64,000 nucleotides of DNA, taken from positions 75,462 through 139,461 of the forward strand of contig CAVXTD010000012.1 in NCBI GenBank assembly GCA_963764565.1, read 5' to 3'. Below the pieces are notes generated by a model that did no database searches, was not told the DNA's origin, and saw only the letters and a list, made by a program, of their open reading frames with translations. Position numbers and translations under genes: made by a program. The stretch is from DATBLE01 sp963764565 (GTDB lineage Bacteria > Actinomycetota > Thermoleophilia > Gaiellales > Gaiellaceae). Positions 1 to 8,588 of the stretch are shown in pieces; positions within the stretch are counted from its first letter, which is position 1; every line of letters begins with the position of its first letter.

Positions 1-925
1 AAGCCCTACCCGGTCGATCTCGAGATCGACCCACCCGCCGACCAGAGCCGCTGGAAGACGTTCTTCCGCTTCCCCCTGGCGATCCCAGCCCTGATCGTCA
101 CGAGCGCGCTCCTCTCCGGTGGCCCGCGTAGCGGCGGCTACTACTCCGGCGGGGCCGCCTTCGCCGCCGCCTTCCTGCTCTGGTGGGTCGGCGTCTTTCG
201 CGGCCGCTCGCCGCGAGGCCTGCGCGACCTCGTCGTCTACTGCATCGGGTATGCGTCGCAGGCGTCCGCCTATCTCTTCCTGCTCACCGACCGGTACCCG
301 TACAGCGGGCCGAACGCCTTCGCCAGCGCGCGCGAGGACGAGGAGCCGCACCCCGTACGCCTCGCGGTCACCGACGATCTTCGCCGCTCGCGGGTGCTCG
401 TGTTCTTTCGCCTTCCCGTCGCAATTCCTCACATCGTCTGGTTCGTCGGCTGGACGATCGTGGCGCTGCTCGTTTCGCTACTGAACTGGCTCTGCGCGCT
501 CGTGATCGGCCGCCCGCCGCGGCCGTTCCACCGCTTCCTCTCTGCGTACCTCCGCTACTCGACGCACCTGGGCGCGTTCCTCTTCCTGGTCGGCAACCCG
601 TTCCCGGGCTTCGTCGGCAAGGCCGGCTCCTATCCGGTCGACCTCGAGCTGCCCGAGCCGTCCCCGCAGAAGCGGGTCGTCACCTTCTTCCGGCTCATCC
701 TCGCGTTCCCGGCCTGGCTGGTTGCGGGCGGCGTCCTCGGAGCCCTGTACGTCGCCGGCTTCCTGGGCTGGTTCGCAGCTCTGTTCCGCGGCCGGATGCC
801 GGACGGCCTCCGAAACCTCGGCGCCTACGCGCTTCGCTACAACGGCCAGACGAGCGCATACGTGTTCCTGCTGACGAGCACGCTATCCGGACGCCGGACC
901 GCGACCCGACCCCGCGTCTCCGTAG
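1..925 (+). CDS. DUF4389 membrane protein, 5'-partial, one frameshift
   Basis: The window opens inside this gene, so the start is missing. About 307 residues remain. They form repeated modules in which a hydrophobic pair of helices precedes a YPVDLE-type strand, and each module ends in an AYLFLL/AYVFLL segment followed by a proline-rich tail; this is typical of DUF4389 proteins of unknown function. Reading frame 1 stays open into the downstream tRNA, which is not credible. Dropping one base near 877-881 switches to frame 2 and gives the tail RYPDAGPRPDPASP with a stop at 923-925. That tail mirrors the RYPYSGP that ends the first module. The frame change is therefore probably a 1-nt insertion error. 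Confidence 0.75.
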
Positions 926-938
926 CGGCGGCCCTCGC

Positions 939-944
939 TACACT
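939..944 (+). promoter_or_regulatory. -10 element of tRNA-Glu
   Basis: TACACT lies 9 nt before the first base of the tRNA. It is the same hexamer class (TAnnnT) found in front of many genes in this window. No convincing -35 is visible. Confidence 0.45.
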
Positions 945-953
945 GGTCGCCGC

Positions 954-1026
954 GGCGCATTCGTCTAGTGGCCTAGGACACCGCCCTCTCACGGCGGCGG
1001 CACGGGTTCGAATCCCGTATGCGCCT
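954..1026 (+). tRNA. tRNA-Glu (anticodon CUC)
   Basis: Folds by eye into a complete cloverleaf. The acceptor stem GGCGCAT (954-960) pairs with ATGCGCC (1019-1025). The anticodon stem CCGCC/GGCGG encloses the loop CTCTCAC with anticodon CTC, which reads GAG. The T arm carries GGGTTCGAATCCC. No CCA is encoded. It sits 28 nt after the restored stop of the DUF4389 gene. Confidence 0.95.
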
Positions 1027-1035
1027 TACGCGCGC

Positions 1036-1054
1036 CGCGGCCCTTTGGGCCGCG
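1036..1054 (+). terminator. Hairpin after tRNA-Glu
   Basis: CGCGGCCC and GGGCCGCG form a perfect 8-bp stem around a TTT loop, starting 10 nt after the tRNA. There is no U-tract, so it could be a terminator or processing hairpin. Confidence 0.5.
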
Positions 1055-1068
1055 TTGCTCCGCTTCAC

Positions 1069-1091
1069 GGGGGGAACAGCCGGTTCCCCCC
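1069..1091. repeat. G-run palindrome, copy 1
   Basis: GGGGGGAAC and GTTCCCCCC form a 9-bp stem with a 5-nt loop. It belongs to a loose family of hairpins with a GGGGG...CCCCC core, also seen at 5053-5081, 40713-40739 and 55892-55915. Confidence 0.5.
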
Positions 1092-1107
1092 ATGTGCCCC
1101 CCTCCCT

Positions 1108-1163
1108 AACCGTCGTGCTCATGGCCGGCGTCCGTGTGCCGCGCCCGCCCATGTCGGTCGCGG
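1108..1163 (+). repeat. Dispersed ~55-bp repeat, copy A
   Basis: Shares the frame AACCGTC-TGCTC--GGCCGGCGT-CGTGTG...TGTCGGTC-CGG with 3898-3952. Both copies lie in non-coding DNA in the 5' region of a plus-strand gene. It could be a small repetitive element or a common regulatory leader; function unknown. Confidence 0.4.
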
Positions 1164-1365
1164 CGAAGGGCGTCACGGTTCCGTCGCACCAACTGAGCAC
1201 GGTGGCTGTGATCGGGGCGTCCCTCGGGCAGAGCGTGAGCCAGCGCAGTAGCGTTGTCCACGTGGCGAAGGGGACGAAGCGGGAGCGTGCTCAGGTCGTC
1301 ACGGTGTTTACGAGCGCCTCGAGCACCCCGAGTGCGGTCTGCTCGGCGCGGCGGCGGCGGCCCGC

Positions 1366-3042
1366 ATGGTGACCTTGGAGGAGATCGGGCGGTTCAAGGT
1401 GTTCGCGGCTCTCGGTCCGGCCGATTGCGAGCGGCTCTGTCATGTCGCGGCCGACATCAGCCTCGGCCCCGGGGAGTACGCGGTTCACGAAGGAGACGAG
1501 CGAGCGCTCTTCGGACTGATCGAGGGTCGCATCGAGGCGATCAGGCTCGTCGACGGTGTCGAGCGCGTCATCGGGGAACGCCTGCCGGGTGACATCTTCG
1601 GGGAGATCTCGATCGCGTTCGGAACGCCCCTCCCGGCCGGGTTCCGGGCAGCGGAGGCGTCGCGCGTCTTCCGGATCGAGCCGCGCGACTACTACGCCAT
1701 CGCCGCCGTCGCGCCGGACGTCGGGAAGCAGGTGGGCCTCCTGGCGAGCAACCGGATCGGCGGCCCACGCGGCCTTCAGAGCCTCGTCTCCGAGTCGTCT
1801 CCCTATCGGGCGATTGTGGTCGGGCATCGGTGGGATGCCTCCTGCGCCGAGTTGCGACACTTCCTCGACCGCAACCAGATCACATTCAGGTGGGTTCAGC
1901 CCGATGCGCCGGATGCAGCCGAGCAGTGGGGGAGTCCGTTGCCGGCCGAGAACGATTGTCCCGTGATTCGACTCGTCGACGGCAAGACCGTGGTGCGGCC
2001 ACAGCTCCGGAGGGTTGCCGAGTTGCTGGGTCTCGGCACCGAGGCGGCCGCCGCGGAGTACGACACGGTCATCGTCGGTGCCGGTCCATCCGGGCTGGCG
2101 GCGGCCGTGTACGGAGCATCGGAGGGCCTCCGTACGATCGTGGTCGAGCGGGAGGCGCCCGGCGGCCAGGCGGGGACGTCGTCTCGGATCGAGAACTACC
2201 TCGGCTTCCCGTCAGGTGTGTCCGGCGACGAGCTGGCGAGCCGCGCGCTGCAGCAGGCCCGGAGGCTCGGCGCGGAGATCCTCGTGACCCGGACGATCAC
2301 GCGAATCGACGCCGTGACCCGCCAGGTGCACCTCGACGGCGGAGACGTCCTGAACGCACGAACGATCATCCTCGCCTGCGGCGTCACCTGGCGGCACCTC
2401 TCGGCGGAGGGATTCGACCGACTCCTCGGGAAGGGAATCTCGTACGGCGCGGCGCGCAGCGAGGCGCCGAGCACCCACGGGCTGGACGTCCACATCGTCG
2501 GCGCAGGTAACTCAGCAGGGCAAGCGGCAATGTTCTTCTCCACCCATGCACGGAGCGTGACGATTCTCTGCCGCGGCGAGAGCCTGGAGAAGAGCATGTC
2601 GCGCTATCTCATCGACCAGCTCGCCGCCCGGTCGAATATCCGAGTGCGGTATCGGACCGAGGTGGTGGCTGCCCACGGAGACACCTCGCTCGAGGCAATC
2701 GAGGTCCGCGACAGCCTGACCGGGGAAACAGCCCTCCTGGAGTCCGGCGGCCTGTTCATCTTGATCGGCGCGGACGCCGAGACGGCGTGGCTGCCGCCCG
2801 AGATCGCGCTCGACCGCCTCGGCTACGTGCTCACGGGCTCGGACGTACGCGCCGCGGGACGGTGGGAGCTCGACCGCGACCCGTACCTCCTCGAAACGAG
2901 CGTCCCGGGCATCTTCGCGTGCGGCGACGTCCGGTTCGGCCCGGTGAAGCGCGTCGCCGCGGCGGTTGGCGAAGGCAGCATGGCGATCGCCTTCGTCCAC
3001 CAGTACCTGAGAGACGCCGAAGCCCGCTCCGATCCCGCGTGA
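1366..3042 (+). CDS. cNMP-like domain fused to a thioredoxin-reductase-like FAD oxidoreductase
   Basis: 558 residues in three parts. Residues 1-115 resemble a cyclic-nucleotide-binding beta-roll. Its phosphate-binding cassette is degenerate: FGEISIAF is not followed by the usual Arg-Ala/Thr, so ligand binding is doubtful. Residues 145-225 resemble a thioredoxin/glutaredoxin-like fold. Residues 229-558 form a two-dinucleotide-binding-domain flavoprotein with GAGPSGLAAAVYG for FAD, VGAGNSAGQA for NAD(P)H and a C-terminal GIFACGDVR motif. The redox CxxC that thioredoxin reductases carry before the NADPH site is absent (a GAARSEA stretch stands there), so classical thioredoxin reduction is unlikely. 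No clear ribosome binding site precedes the ATG. The gene is monocistronic. Confidence 0.85.
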   Translation: MVTLEEIGRFKVFAALGPADCERLCHVAADISLGPGEYAVHEGDERALFGLIEGRIEAIRLVDGVERVIGERLPGDIFGEISIAFGTPLPAGFRAAEASRVFRIEPRDYYAIAAVAPDVGKQVGLLASNRIGGPRGLQSLVSESSPYRAIVVGHRWDASCAELRHFLDRNQITFRWVQPDAPDAAEQWGSPLPAENDCPVIRLVDGKTVVRPQLRRVAELLGLGTEAAAAEYDTVIVGAGPSGLAAAVYGASEGLRTIVVEREAPGGQAGTSSRIENYLGFPSGVSGDELASRALQQARRLGAEILVTRTITRIDAVTRQVHLDGGDVLNARTIILACGVTWRHLSAEGFDRLLGKGISYGAARSEAPSTHGLDVHIVGAGNSAGQAAMFFSTHARSVTILCRGESLEKSMSRYLIDQLAARSNIRVRYRTEVVAAHGDTSLEAIEVRDSLTGETALLESGGLFILIGADAETAWLPPEIALDRLGYVLTGSDVRAAGRWELDRDPYLLETSVPGIFACGDVRFGPVKRVAAAVGEGSMAIAFVHQYLRDAEARSDPA

Positions 3043-3081
3043 GCCGCGCGGTCAGTGAGGCTGCAGACGCTTCATCCCCGT

Positions 3082-3807
3082 CTAGCGCAGGCTCTCCCCG
3101 TCCTCCGGCCGGCCGGGCGTTCTCCGGGCTCCGACTCGGCCTGAGGGCAGCGCACCGGGCCCCGAAGGGGACGGGAGCGAGAGCTCGGCGCGGGAGCTCG
3201 CCGCGGCGCGGGTGGTCAGTCGTAGCCTGGGTAGGCGGAGGCGCGCGCCGGCGACTCCGACGCCGATGAAGAACGCAACGCCGTGGTCGGTGTCGAGTAC
3301 CGTCAGGTCGGGCCGCACGAGCCACGCGATGAGCCCGATCGCAGCGCAGCCAACGACGATCCCGATCCGCCGGCGGCGGTCGGCGCGCGTGCGCCGCCAG
3401 GCGACGGCAGCGGTGGCGCCGAGCCAGGCCGCGCAGATTGCCGAGAGCCCGATGTCCGGCCGGCCGAGAACATCGTGGAAGAGGTTCGGGTGGCTGACCC
3501 GGACGAGGGCGAGCGAGTAGTAGACGAGCAGGGTGGCGCCGACGTGTCCGACGAGCGCGGCGCTCCAGAGCACTCGGCTGCCACACACGGCGAGCGCGAC
3601 GAAGCCGAAGAGGACGAGCGCGAATAGCGACGGCAGCGTCGGCCGGTCGGCGAACAGACCGCTCGTGAGCAGGAGCCAGAACTTGCCCTGGGCGATCTTG
3701 TGCGGGCTCGCAGCCACGGCCTCGAGCGGGATCAAGCCTGCACGCTGCGCGGCCGTCAGTCCGGAGACGGCCAAGACGAACGCCGACAGGGCCAGGCGCC
3801 CCCTCAC
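3082..3807 (-). CDS. Rhomboid-like membrane protein (no obvious catalytic serine)
   Basis: About 241 residues from a GTG at 3807; the frame extends upstream to 3963, but that part runs through a dispersed repeat. There are about six hydrophobic segments. A KFWLLLTSGLF segment, a VGHVGATLLVYY helix and a final DHGVAFFIGVGVAG helix match the layout of rhomboid-fold proteins of actinobacteria. The canonical GxSG serine motif is replaced by DIGLSAICAAW, so proteolysis cannot be assumed. The last 50 residues are low-complexity. It converges with the oxidoreductase gene. Family assignment is by pattern only. Confidence 0.55.
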   Translation of the reverse strand: MRGRLALSAFVLAVSGLTAAQRAGLIPLEAVAASPHKIAQGKFWLLLTSGLFADRPTLPSLFALVLFGFVALAVCGSRVLWSAALVGHVGATLLVYYSLALVRVSHPNLFHDVLGRPDIGLSAICAAWLGATAAVAWRRTRADRRRRIGIVVGCAAIGLIAWLVRPDLTVLDTDHGVAFFIGVGVAGARLRLPRLRLTTRAAASSRAELSLPSPSGPGALPSGRVGARRTPGRPEDGESLR

Positions 3808-3897
3808 CAGCCCGCCGATCGTAGCGCGGAGGCGGCCCCGAGGGCAGATGGTTGATCGGCAATTACGCACCGCCGGTTGACGGCCGGGACACGGCGC

Positions 3898-3952
3898 AAC
3901 CGTCCTGCTCTCGGCCGGCGTTCGTGTGTGCCGCCCACTTTTGTCGGTCACG
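3898..3952 (+). repeat. Dispersed ~55-bp repeat, copy B
   Basis: Second copy of the element at 1108-1163, about 20 nt upstream of the DUF998 gene and upstream of the chosen start of the minus-strand membrane protein. Confidence 0.4.
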
Positions 3953-3972
3953 GCTGTTGACACCCCGCTGAG

Positions 3973-4605
3973 ATGACGCGTCGACTAGGGTCGCGTACCG
4001 TGGTAGAGGGGTTCAGCATCGTCGCCGCGTTGGCAACGGCAACGTGGGCCTGCGCGCTTGTGGTGTTGCACGCTTTGCCGACCGGGTACGACCCGGTCAC
4101 CGACGCAGTCAGCGACTACGGCGTCGGTCGCTACCGAGTCGGCTACTGGTTGCAGGTGAGCGCTGCAGGAGTAGCCGGACTGGCCCTTGCCGTCGCCCTC
4201 GCGACTTCGAAGCCGGCAAAGCCGTCGCTAGTCGTCGCCATGCTCGTCGTATTCGCGGCGGCTCGGCTCGCAATCCCAGCGTTCCCCACGGACCAGGGCG
4301 CCAACCGCTTCCAGACGGTCAAGGGCGCCGGTCACATGCTGCTCGCGGTCACGGCGTTTGCCGCCATCACCGTGGCTGCGATGAACCTGCGCGGCACTCT
4401 TCGGGACGAGCCCGCTTGGCACGGAGCCGAAGGACTCGTGGTCAACATCCCGTGGATCATGCTCGGGGCTGTCGTCGCGACGGGTCTCGCGCTTCGTCGC
4501 CCCCGCCTGCGCGCGATCTTCGGGCTGCTGGAGCGCCTGTTCTACCTCTCCACACTCGCCTGGTTCTTCGTTATCTCGATCGAGCTCGCGCGCGTCGGCG
4601 GCTGA
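3973..4605 (+). CDS. DUF998 family membrane protein
   Basis: 210 residues with about six membrane helices. The spacing, an early DAVSDYGVG motif after helix 1 and a FPTDQGAN motif in the middle loop are typical of DUF998 proteins, whose function is unknown. The ATG at 3973 gives a short basic leader and then helix 1. The gene stands alone, followed by a convergent small membrane protein gene. Confidence 0.75.
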   Translation: MTRRLGSRTVVEGFSIVAALATATWACALVVLHALPTGYDPVTDAVSDYGVGRYRVGYWLQVSAAGVAGLALAVALATSKPAKPSLVVAMLVVFAAARLAIPAFPTDQGANRFQTVKGAGHMLLAVTAFAAITVAAMNLRGTLRDEPAWHGAEGLVVNIPWIMLGAVVATGLALRRPRLRAIFGLLERLFYLSTLAWFFVISIELARVGG

Positions 4606-4666
4606 CGTACGCGCGGCGGGCCTACCCCCAACGACCACGGCCCGGGCTGCTTGCCCTGTCTCGATC

Positions 4667-5020
4667 TCACCGAGGCTTCAACAGCCTCTCGCCCGACGCG
4701 TAGACGAGCGCGTGGTAGACGATGGACAGAGAGGCCAAGGCCAGGCCAAGCACGTGTTGCCCAGACGCGTACAACGCGACGGCGGCTGCGCCGGAGATGA
4801 CCAACTCCTGAAGGAGGCGCAGCGGCTCCGAGAACCGGCCGGCCTGGTGGAAGTCGATCAAGCCCCACAGACCGAAGCCCACAACCGGCGCACCGACCTC
4901 GAGCACGATCTTCATTGCGGTGCTGCTGCCGGTATGGAATCCCCAGTAGCTCAGCGCCGCAACGACCCCGATCTCCATCAGAACACGGAGCGGCAGGTTG
5001 AGCACTCGCAGCTTTGCCAT
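4667..5020 (-). CDS. YrdB/DUF2568 family small membrane protein
   Basis: 117 residues from the ATG at 5020 (MAKLRVLNLPLRV); an upstream in-frame start at 5095 would add a poor 25-residue leader that covers a palindrome. Four hydrophobic helices and the motif pattern ALSYWGF...GFGLWGLI...LRLLQELVISGAAAVAL match DUF2568/YrdB proteins of unknown role. It lies downstream of the Ig-repeat gene on the same strand, separated by a strong hairpin. Confidence 0.7.
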   Translation of the reverse strand: MAKLRVLNLPLRVLMEIGVVAALSYWGFHTGSSTAMKIVLEVGAPVVGFGLWGLIDFHQAGRFSEPLRLLQELVISGAAAVALYASGQHVLGLALASLSIVYHALVYASGERLLKPR

Positions 5021-5052
5021 CGACTGATCCGCGCGCGCGACCGGAGAGCCCC

Positions 5053-5081
5053 GCGGGGGCAGCGCGCCGCGCTGCCCCCGC
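5053..5081 (-). terminator. Perfect 14-bp palindrome after the Ig-repeat gene
   Basis: GCGGGGGCAGCGCG is followed after one base by its exact reverse complement. It starts 14 nt beyond the stop of the minus-strand Ig-repeat gene, so termination is likely. It is also a member of the G-run hairpin family. Confidence 0.6.
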
Positions 5082-5094
5082 GCAGGTGCAGCCA

Positions 5095-6787
5095 CTACGG
5101 GCTGACCCGGATCGAGACGAGCCGTCTGGTCGAGACGCCCGCGAGGACGCTCTCGCCCGGCTTACGGGCCCGGACGAAGATCGTCAGCAGCGCGCCGCGC
5201 CTGAGCGGCAGGGCGCGGAGGGGCTGGTAGGAGAGGGTCGCCCAGCCGGTCTGATCGGTCCTCGTCTCGGGTGGCGCGGAGACCCGGTTCGCGGGCACGC
5301 CGATCGCGTAGACGAGGGCATCACGCACGGGTCGTCCGCTCGAGTCGACCACGCGGAAGCGGCCGATCACCTGCTCGTTGCGCGACTGGATGGTGGGCGG
5401 ATTGAACTTGACCTGGGAGATCACGAGGCGGTTCGGCAGCGAGACGCTCGAAACCGAAATCACGGCCCCGCCCGGAACAGATCCGGAGGCGGACGCGACA
5501 ACCGCGGTCGCCGCGGACGTGGCCCAGGCGGATCCGGCGGCGTTCCTGCCGACGACCGTCACCCGCAAGCGGTGGCCGACGTCCGCCGAAGTCGCCTTGT
5601 ATGACGGCGAAGTCGCACCCGGGATCGCCGCGCAGCCGTTGCCGTTGCCGTCACAGCGGTACCACTGGAACCCGTACGAGATCGGAGCCGCGCCGGTCCA
5701 GGTGCCGGCACTGGCGGACAGTGTCAAGTTGTCCCGCGCCGTGCCGGAGATCACCGGTACAGCCGCGTTCTTGGGCGCCGTTCCGGCCGCGGTCGCGACA
5801 GCGGTTGCCGCCGAGGTCGCCGTCGTCGACCCGACGCTGTTCTTCGCGGTCACGACGACGCGCAGCCGGTGCCCGACATCCGCGGTGGTCACCTTGTAGG
5901 TCTTGCCGCTGCCGAGGTTGGAGCAGTTGTTGCCGTTCGTATCGCAGCGTCGCCACTGGTAGCTGTACGAGATGGGCGTCGACCCGCTCCACTTGCCGGT
6001 GTCGGCGGTGAGCGTCTGGTTGTCCTGCGCTGCTCCGGAGATGGTCGGGGCCGAGGTGTTGACCGGGCCCGAGCCGGCGGCGGTGACGACGTCCGTCGAT
6101 CCCGAGGTCGCCGTGCTGGAGCCGGCGCTGTTCGTTGCGGTCACCGTCACTCTCAACCGGTGCCCCACTTCATTCGAGGTCACCCGGTAGGTCTGACCCG
6201 GAGACGCCGATGCTCGCGCAGCCGCTCCCGTTCGAGTCGCAGCGCAGCCAGTCGTAGGTGTAGGTGATCGGCTGCGTGCCCGACCAGGAACCGGTCGAGG
6301 CGGTGAGGGTCTCGTTGTCCCTGCGGTGTTCCCGAGATCGTCGGCGGCGACGTGTTGGCCGGCGCGGTCCCGGCGGCGGCGATCACACCCGAGGTTCCGG
6401 AGTACGACCAGGTGGCGGAGGTGCCCTCCGCGTTGGTCGCCGTGACGCCGACCCTGACCCGGTTCCCGACATCGGCGGAGCCGAGCGTGTACTGCTGCGA
6501 GGTCGCGCCCGAGATGTTCGCGCAACCGCTGCCGTCGGCGTTGCAGCGCTGCCACTGGTAGTCGAAGCTCGTCGGGCTGTCGCTCCAGGTGCCGTCCGCG
6601 GCCGTCAGCGCGTGGCCGTCCTGCTCGGTACCCGAGATCGTCGGCGGCGAGGGTTCGTCGGGATTGCCTGTGACGCGGCCGCCCCGCTCCCTGCGAACAC
6701 GAGCAGGACAGCTGTGGCGAGCGTGATTCCGGCCAACAAGACGGCCCGCAGGCCGTGTCCGTTTCGTCTGTTTCTGTATTTCTCCAA
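5095..6787 (-). CDS. Secreted protein with Ig-like repeats, three frameshifts
   Basis: About 563 residues after correction. The start is TTG at 6787, six bases after a GAGGAGG ribosome site, giving the leader LEKYRNRRNGHG, a hydrophobic core AVLLAGITLATAVLLVFAG and an AAA cleavage region: a clear signal peptide. Four Ig-like repeats of about 95 residues follow, each with PxISGTxxDxxTLTA, YxWxRCDxNGxGC and ADVGHRLRVxVTA. A C-terminal beta domain carries RFRVVDSSGRPVRDALVYA, as in invasin-type cell-surface proteins. The signal peptide, repeat 1, repeat 2 and the remainder lie in different frames. Indels sit near 6674-6685, 6319-6321 and 6197-6199, the last two in CCC runs. Probably an extracellular adhesin or matrix protein. 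Confidence 0.75.
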
Positions 6788-7138
6788 TTTGGGCCTCCTC
6801 GGGTATGCCGTGAATTTCCGTTTCCGTAGGCTTCTTGACGGTAAAGGCTCTCCCCCTCCTCCTTGCTGTAAATCTTTCGTTAGATCTGCCGGTAAAGCCT
6901 CCTTCAAGCGCGCCTGGCTTGCGCGTCCGTTCCGGTTCGCACAATCGATTGAGGAAATGTTGACAAAACCATCACGTGTCGCTCACACTTCTAATCCGGA
7001 GAAGATGAACCATTGATTTCGCGAGACAAACGAGCTCGGTGGGATCCCCTACCGCACGTCGGTTCGCCGCGGCCCGCGTCCACTCGACGTCGAAGGGCTA
7101 AAGACACCCCCACCTTCCGGCCGATACCAGGTTGCGGA
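6788..7138. promoter_or_regulatory. AT-richer divergent intergenic region
   Basis: This 350-nt stretch separates the Ig-repeat gene (minus) from the LysM gene (plus) and is visibly less GC-rich than its surroundings. The minus-strand leader contains two similar words, GCTTTACCGGCA and CCTTTACCGTCA. On the plus strand a TTGACA lies near 6960. TAAAG at 7099-7103 and GCCGATA at 7120-7126, 16 nt apart, resemble a sigma-28-type promoter with a slightly long spacer. No gene is convincing; a structured leader is possible. Confidence 0.4.
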
Positions 7139-7939
7139 ATGGAGTCCAGCACCTTCAGACCGCGGCGCCTTGGACACGTGCTCGCCGTCTTCTCGGCGCT
7201 CGTGCTCGCCTGCGCGGTGGCGGCAGGGGGAGCGCTCGCGTCCACCTACCGCGTGCGACCAGGCGACACGCTCACCTCGATCGCGGCGAAGCACAAGGTC
7301 CCGCTTCGCACCATCGTCCGCCTCAACCGACTCGACCCGGAGCGGATCCTCCTCGCGGGCGCCGTCCTGCGCATCCCCAGCCCGCACGTCACCCCTCGCC
7401 CGCTGCTGCGCTACAAGGTTCAGTTCGGCGACAGCCTGAGCGGGATCGCCGTTCGGTACGGGACGTCGGTGCAGGCGATCGCCCGGCTGAACCGCCTCGA
7501 TCCCGACGCTCTCCTGCCCGCCGGGCAGACGCTCGTGCTGCCGGTGCGCAGGGCCGACCGAAGCACGATCAAGCGGACGATCGTCCATTGGGCCAGTCAC
7601 TACGGCGTCCGCCGCTCGCTCGCCCTCGCGGTCGCCTGGCAGGAGTCGGGGCATCAGCCGAACCTGACCTCGTCGGCCGGCGCCTGGGGCGTGATGCAGG
7701 TGATGCCGGCGACCTGGGACTACGTCGAGACCGTTCTGATCGGCCAGAAGGTCCCGCACACGACAGCCGGAGGCATCCGGGTGGGGATCGCCTACCTCCA
7801 TTACCTCCTCAGCGCGTTCGACTCGAAGGAGCGCCTGGCGCTCGCCGCCTACCTCCAGGGGGAGGCCTCAGTCCGCGAGCACGGCATCTTCCCCTCCAGC
7901 AGGCCATACGTCGACAACATCGTCGCCCTCGCACGCTGA
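7139..7939 (+). CDS. LysM / lytic transglycosylase-like secreted protein
   Basis: 266 residues from the ATG at 7139; an earlier in-frame start at 7013 adds a leader that does not look coding. A basic leader and hydrophobic segment (residues 10-35) form a signal peptide or anchor. LysM domains follow at about 36-80 (YRVRPGDTLTSIAAKH) and 90-136 (YKVQFGDSLSGIAVRY). A soluble lytic transglycosylase-like domain follows at about 148-260 with AWQESGHQ (likely catalytic Glu169) and GAWGVMQVMPATW. Expected role: binding and cleavage of peptidoglycan glycan strands outside the membrane. Confidence 0.9.
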   Translation: MESSTFRPRRLGHVLAVFSALVLACAVAAGGALASTYRVRPGDTLTSIAAKHKVPLRTIVRLNRLDPERILLAGAVLRIPSPHVTPRPLLRYKVQFGDSLSGIAVRYGTSVQAIARLNRLDPDALLPAGQTLVLPVRRADRSTIKRTIVHWASHYGVRRSLALAVAWQESGHQPNLTSSAGAWGVMQVMPATWDYVETVLIGQKVPHTTAGGIRVGIAYLHYLLSAFDSKERLALAAYLQGEASVREHGIFPSSRPYVDNIVALAR

Positions 7940-8014
7940 CCCGTCGTCTCCGGCCGCGGCGATACCGGCCCGATTCGTGAGGTACGATACGTATCCGCGG
8001 AACAGGAGGCTGCT

Positions 8015-8158
8015 GTGTTGCACGGTGTGTTACACGGTGTCAGGCACTACGAGGTGCGGCTCCGACGCAGCCGCCGGCGTCCTTACGTCATCGCCCGCCG
8101 GCTGATCGTGGCCGCAGCGGTCTTGCTCGCGATCATCGCCGTCTTCGTCCTTCGCTAG
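8015..8158 (+). CDS. 47-residue single-pass membrane protein
   Basis: A short gene with a textbook ribosome site: AGGAGG at 8004-8009, five bases before a GTG at 8015. The product begins MLHGVLHGVRHYEV, then a basic stretch RLRRSRRRPYVIARR, then one hydrophobic helix LIVAAAVLLAIIAVFVLR at the C terminus. A TACGAT hexamer at 7983-7988 could be its -10. The positive-inside pattern predicts a tail-anchored membrane microprotein. Function unknown; it shares no clear operon with its neighbours. Confidence 0.65.
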   Translation: MLHGVLHGVRHYEVRLRRSRRRPYVIARRLIVAAAVLLAIIAVFVLR

Positions 8159-8188
8159 CGCAAAGGCATCCCGCGAGCACACGTTCGT

Positions 8189-8545
8189 TCAGCTCTTGGC
8201 GTACGTGTCGGCGCTCTTGAACTCCACTCCGACGAACGGCTCGTCGCCCACCACCCACGCATCGTGGCCGGGCGCGATCCGGTAAGCGTCGCCGGCGGCC
8301 ACCTCGAGCGACGTGCCGTCCTCGTGCGCGATGTGCATGCGGCCGGAGACGGCGTACCCCAGGTGCTCCGCCTGGCAGCTGTCGGTTCCGACCACGGGCT
8401 TGATGCACTCCGACCACTTCCAGCCCGGCTGGAAGGTGAAACGACCCACCTCGGTCGATCCCAGCTGCACGACGTCGACCGTCGTCTTCTCCGGGGTACG
8501 TACCTCGTCCGGGGCGTCCAGATTCCTTGCTTCGACTCCAGCCAC
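8189..8545 (-). CDS. Cupin domain protein
   Basis: 118 residues from a GTG at 8545, preceded by AGGAGG four bases upstream; this is preferred over an upstream start at 8620. A single cupin barrel: GRFTFQPGWKW, EHLGYAVSGRMHIAHEDG (motif 1 with a Gly-rich turn) and VAAGDAYRIAPGHDAWVVG (motif 2). The metal-binding set is partial, so the enzymatic role is unclear. It is transcribed divergently from the SnoaL-like gene. Confidence 0.8.
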   Translation of the reverse strand: MAGVEARNLDAPDEVRTPEKTTVDVVQLGSTEVGRFTFQPGWKWSECIKPVVGTDSCQAEHLGYAVSGRMHIAHEDGTSLEVAAGDAYRIAPGHDAWVVGDEPFVGVEFKSADTYAKS

Positions 8546-8588
8546 AACTCCTCCTGTCCTCGACGGGTCGTGTTGATGGAAGCCGACA

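Larger units (their letters stand above)
1027..1365. other. Intergenic region with two hairpins and a dispersed repeat copy
   Basis: No credible gene is visible here. The stretch holds the tRNA-distal hairpin, a G-run palindrome and, at about 1108-1163, a sequence that recurs with roughly three-quarters identity at 3898-3952 in the same orientation upstream of another gene. Small ORFs crossing it read through the tRNA and were discarded. Confidence 0.5.

Noticed and set aside
973..1200. Minus-strand 75-codon ORF over the tRNA
   Set aside because: Reads through tRNA-Glu and the G-run palindrome; translated product is a typical artefact.
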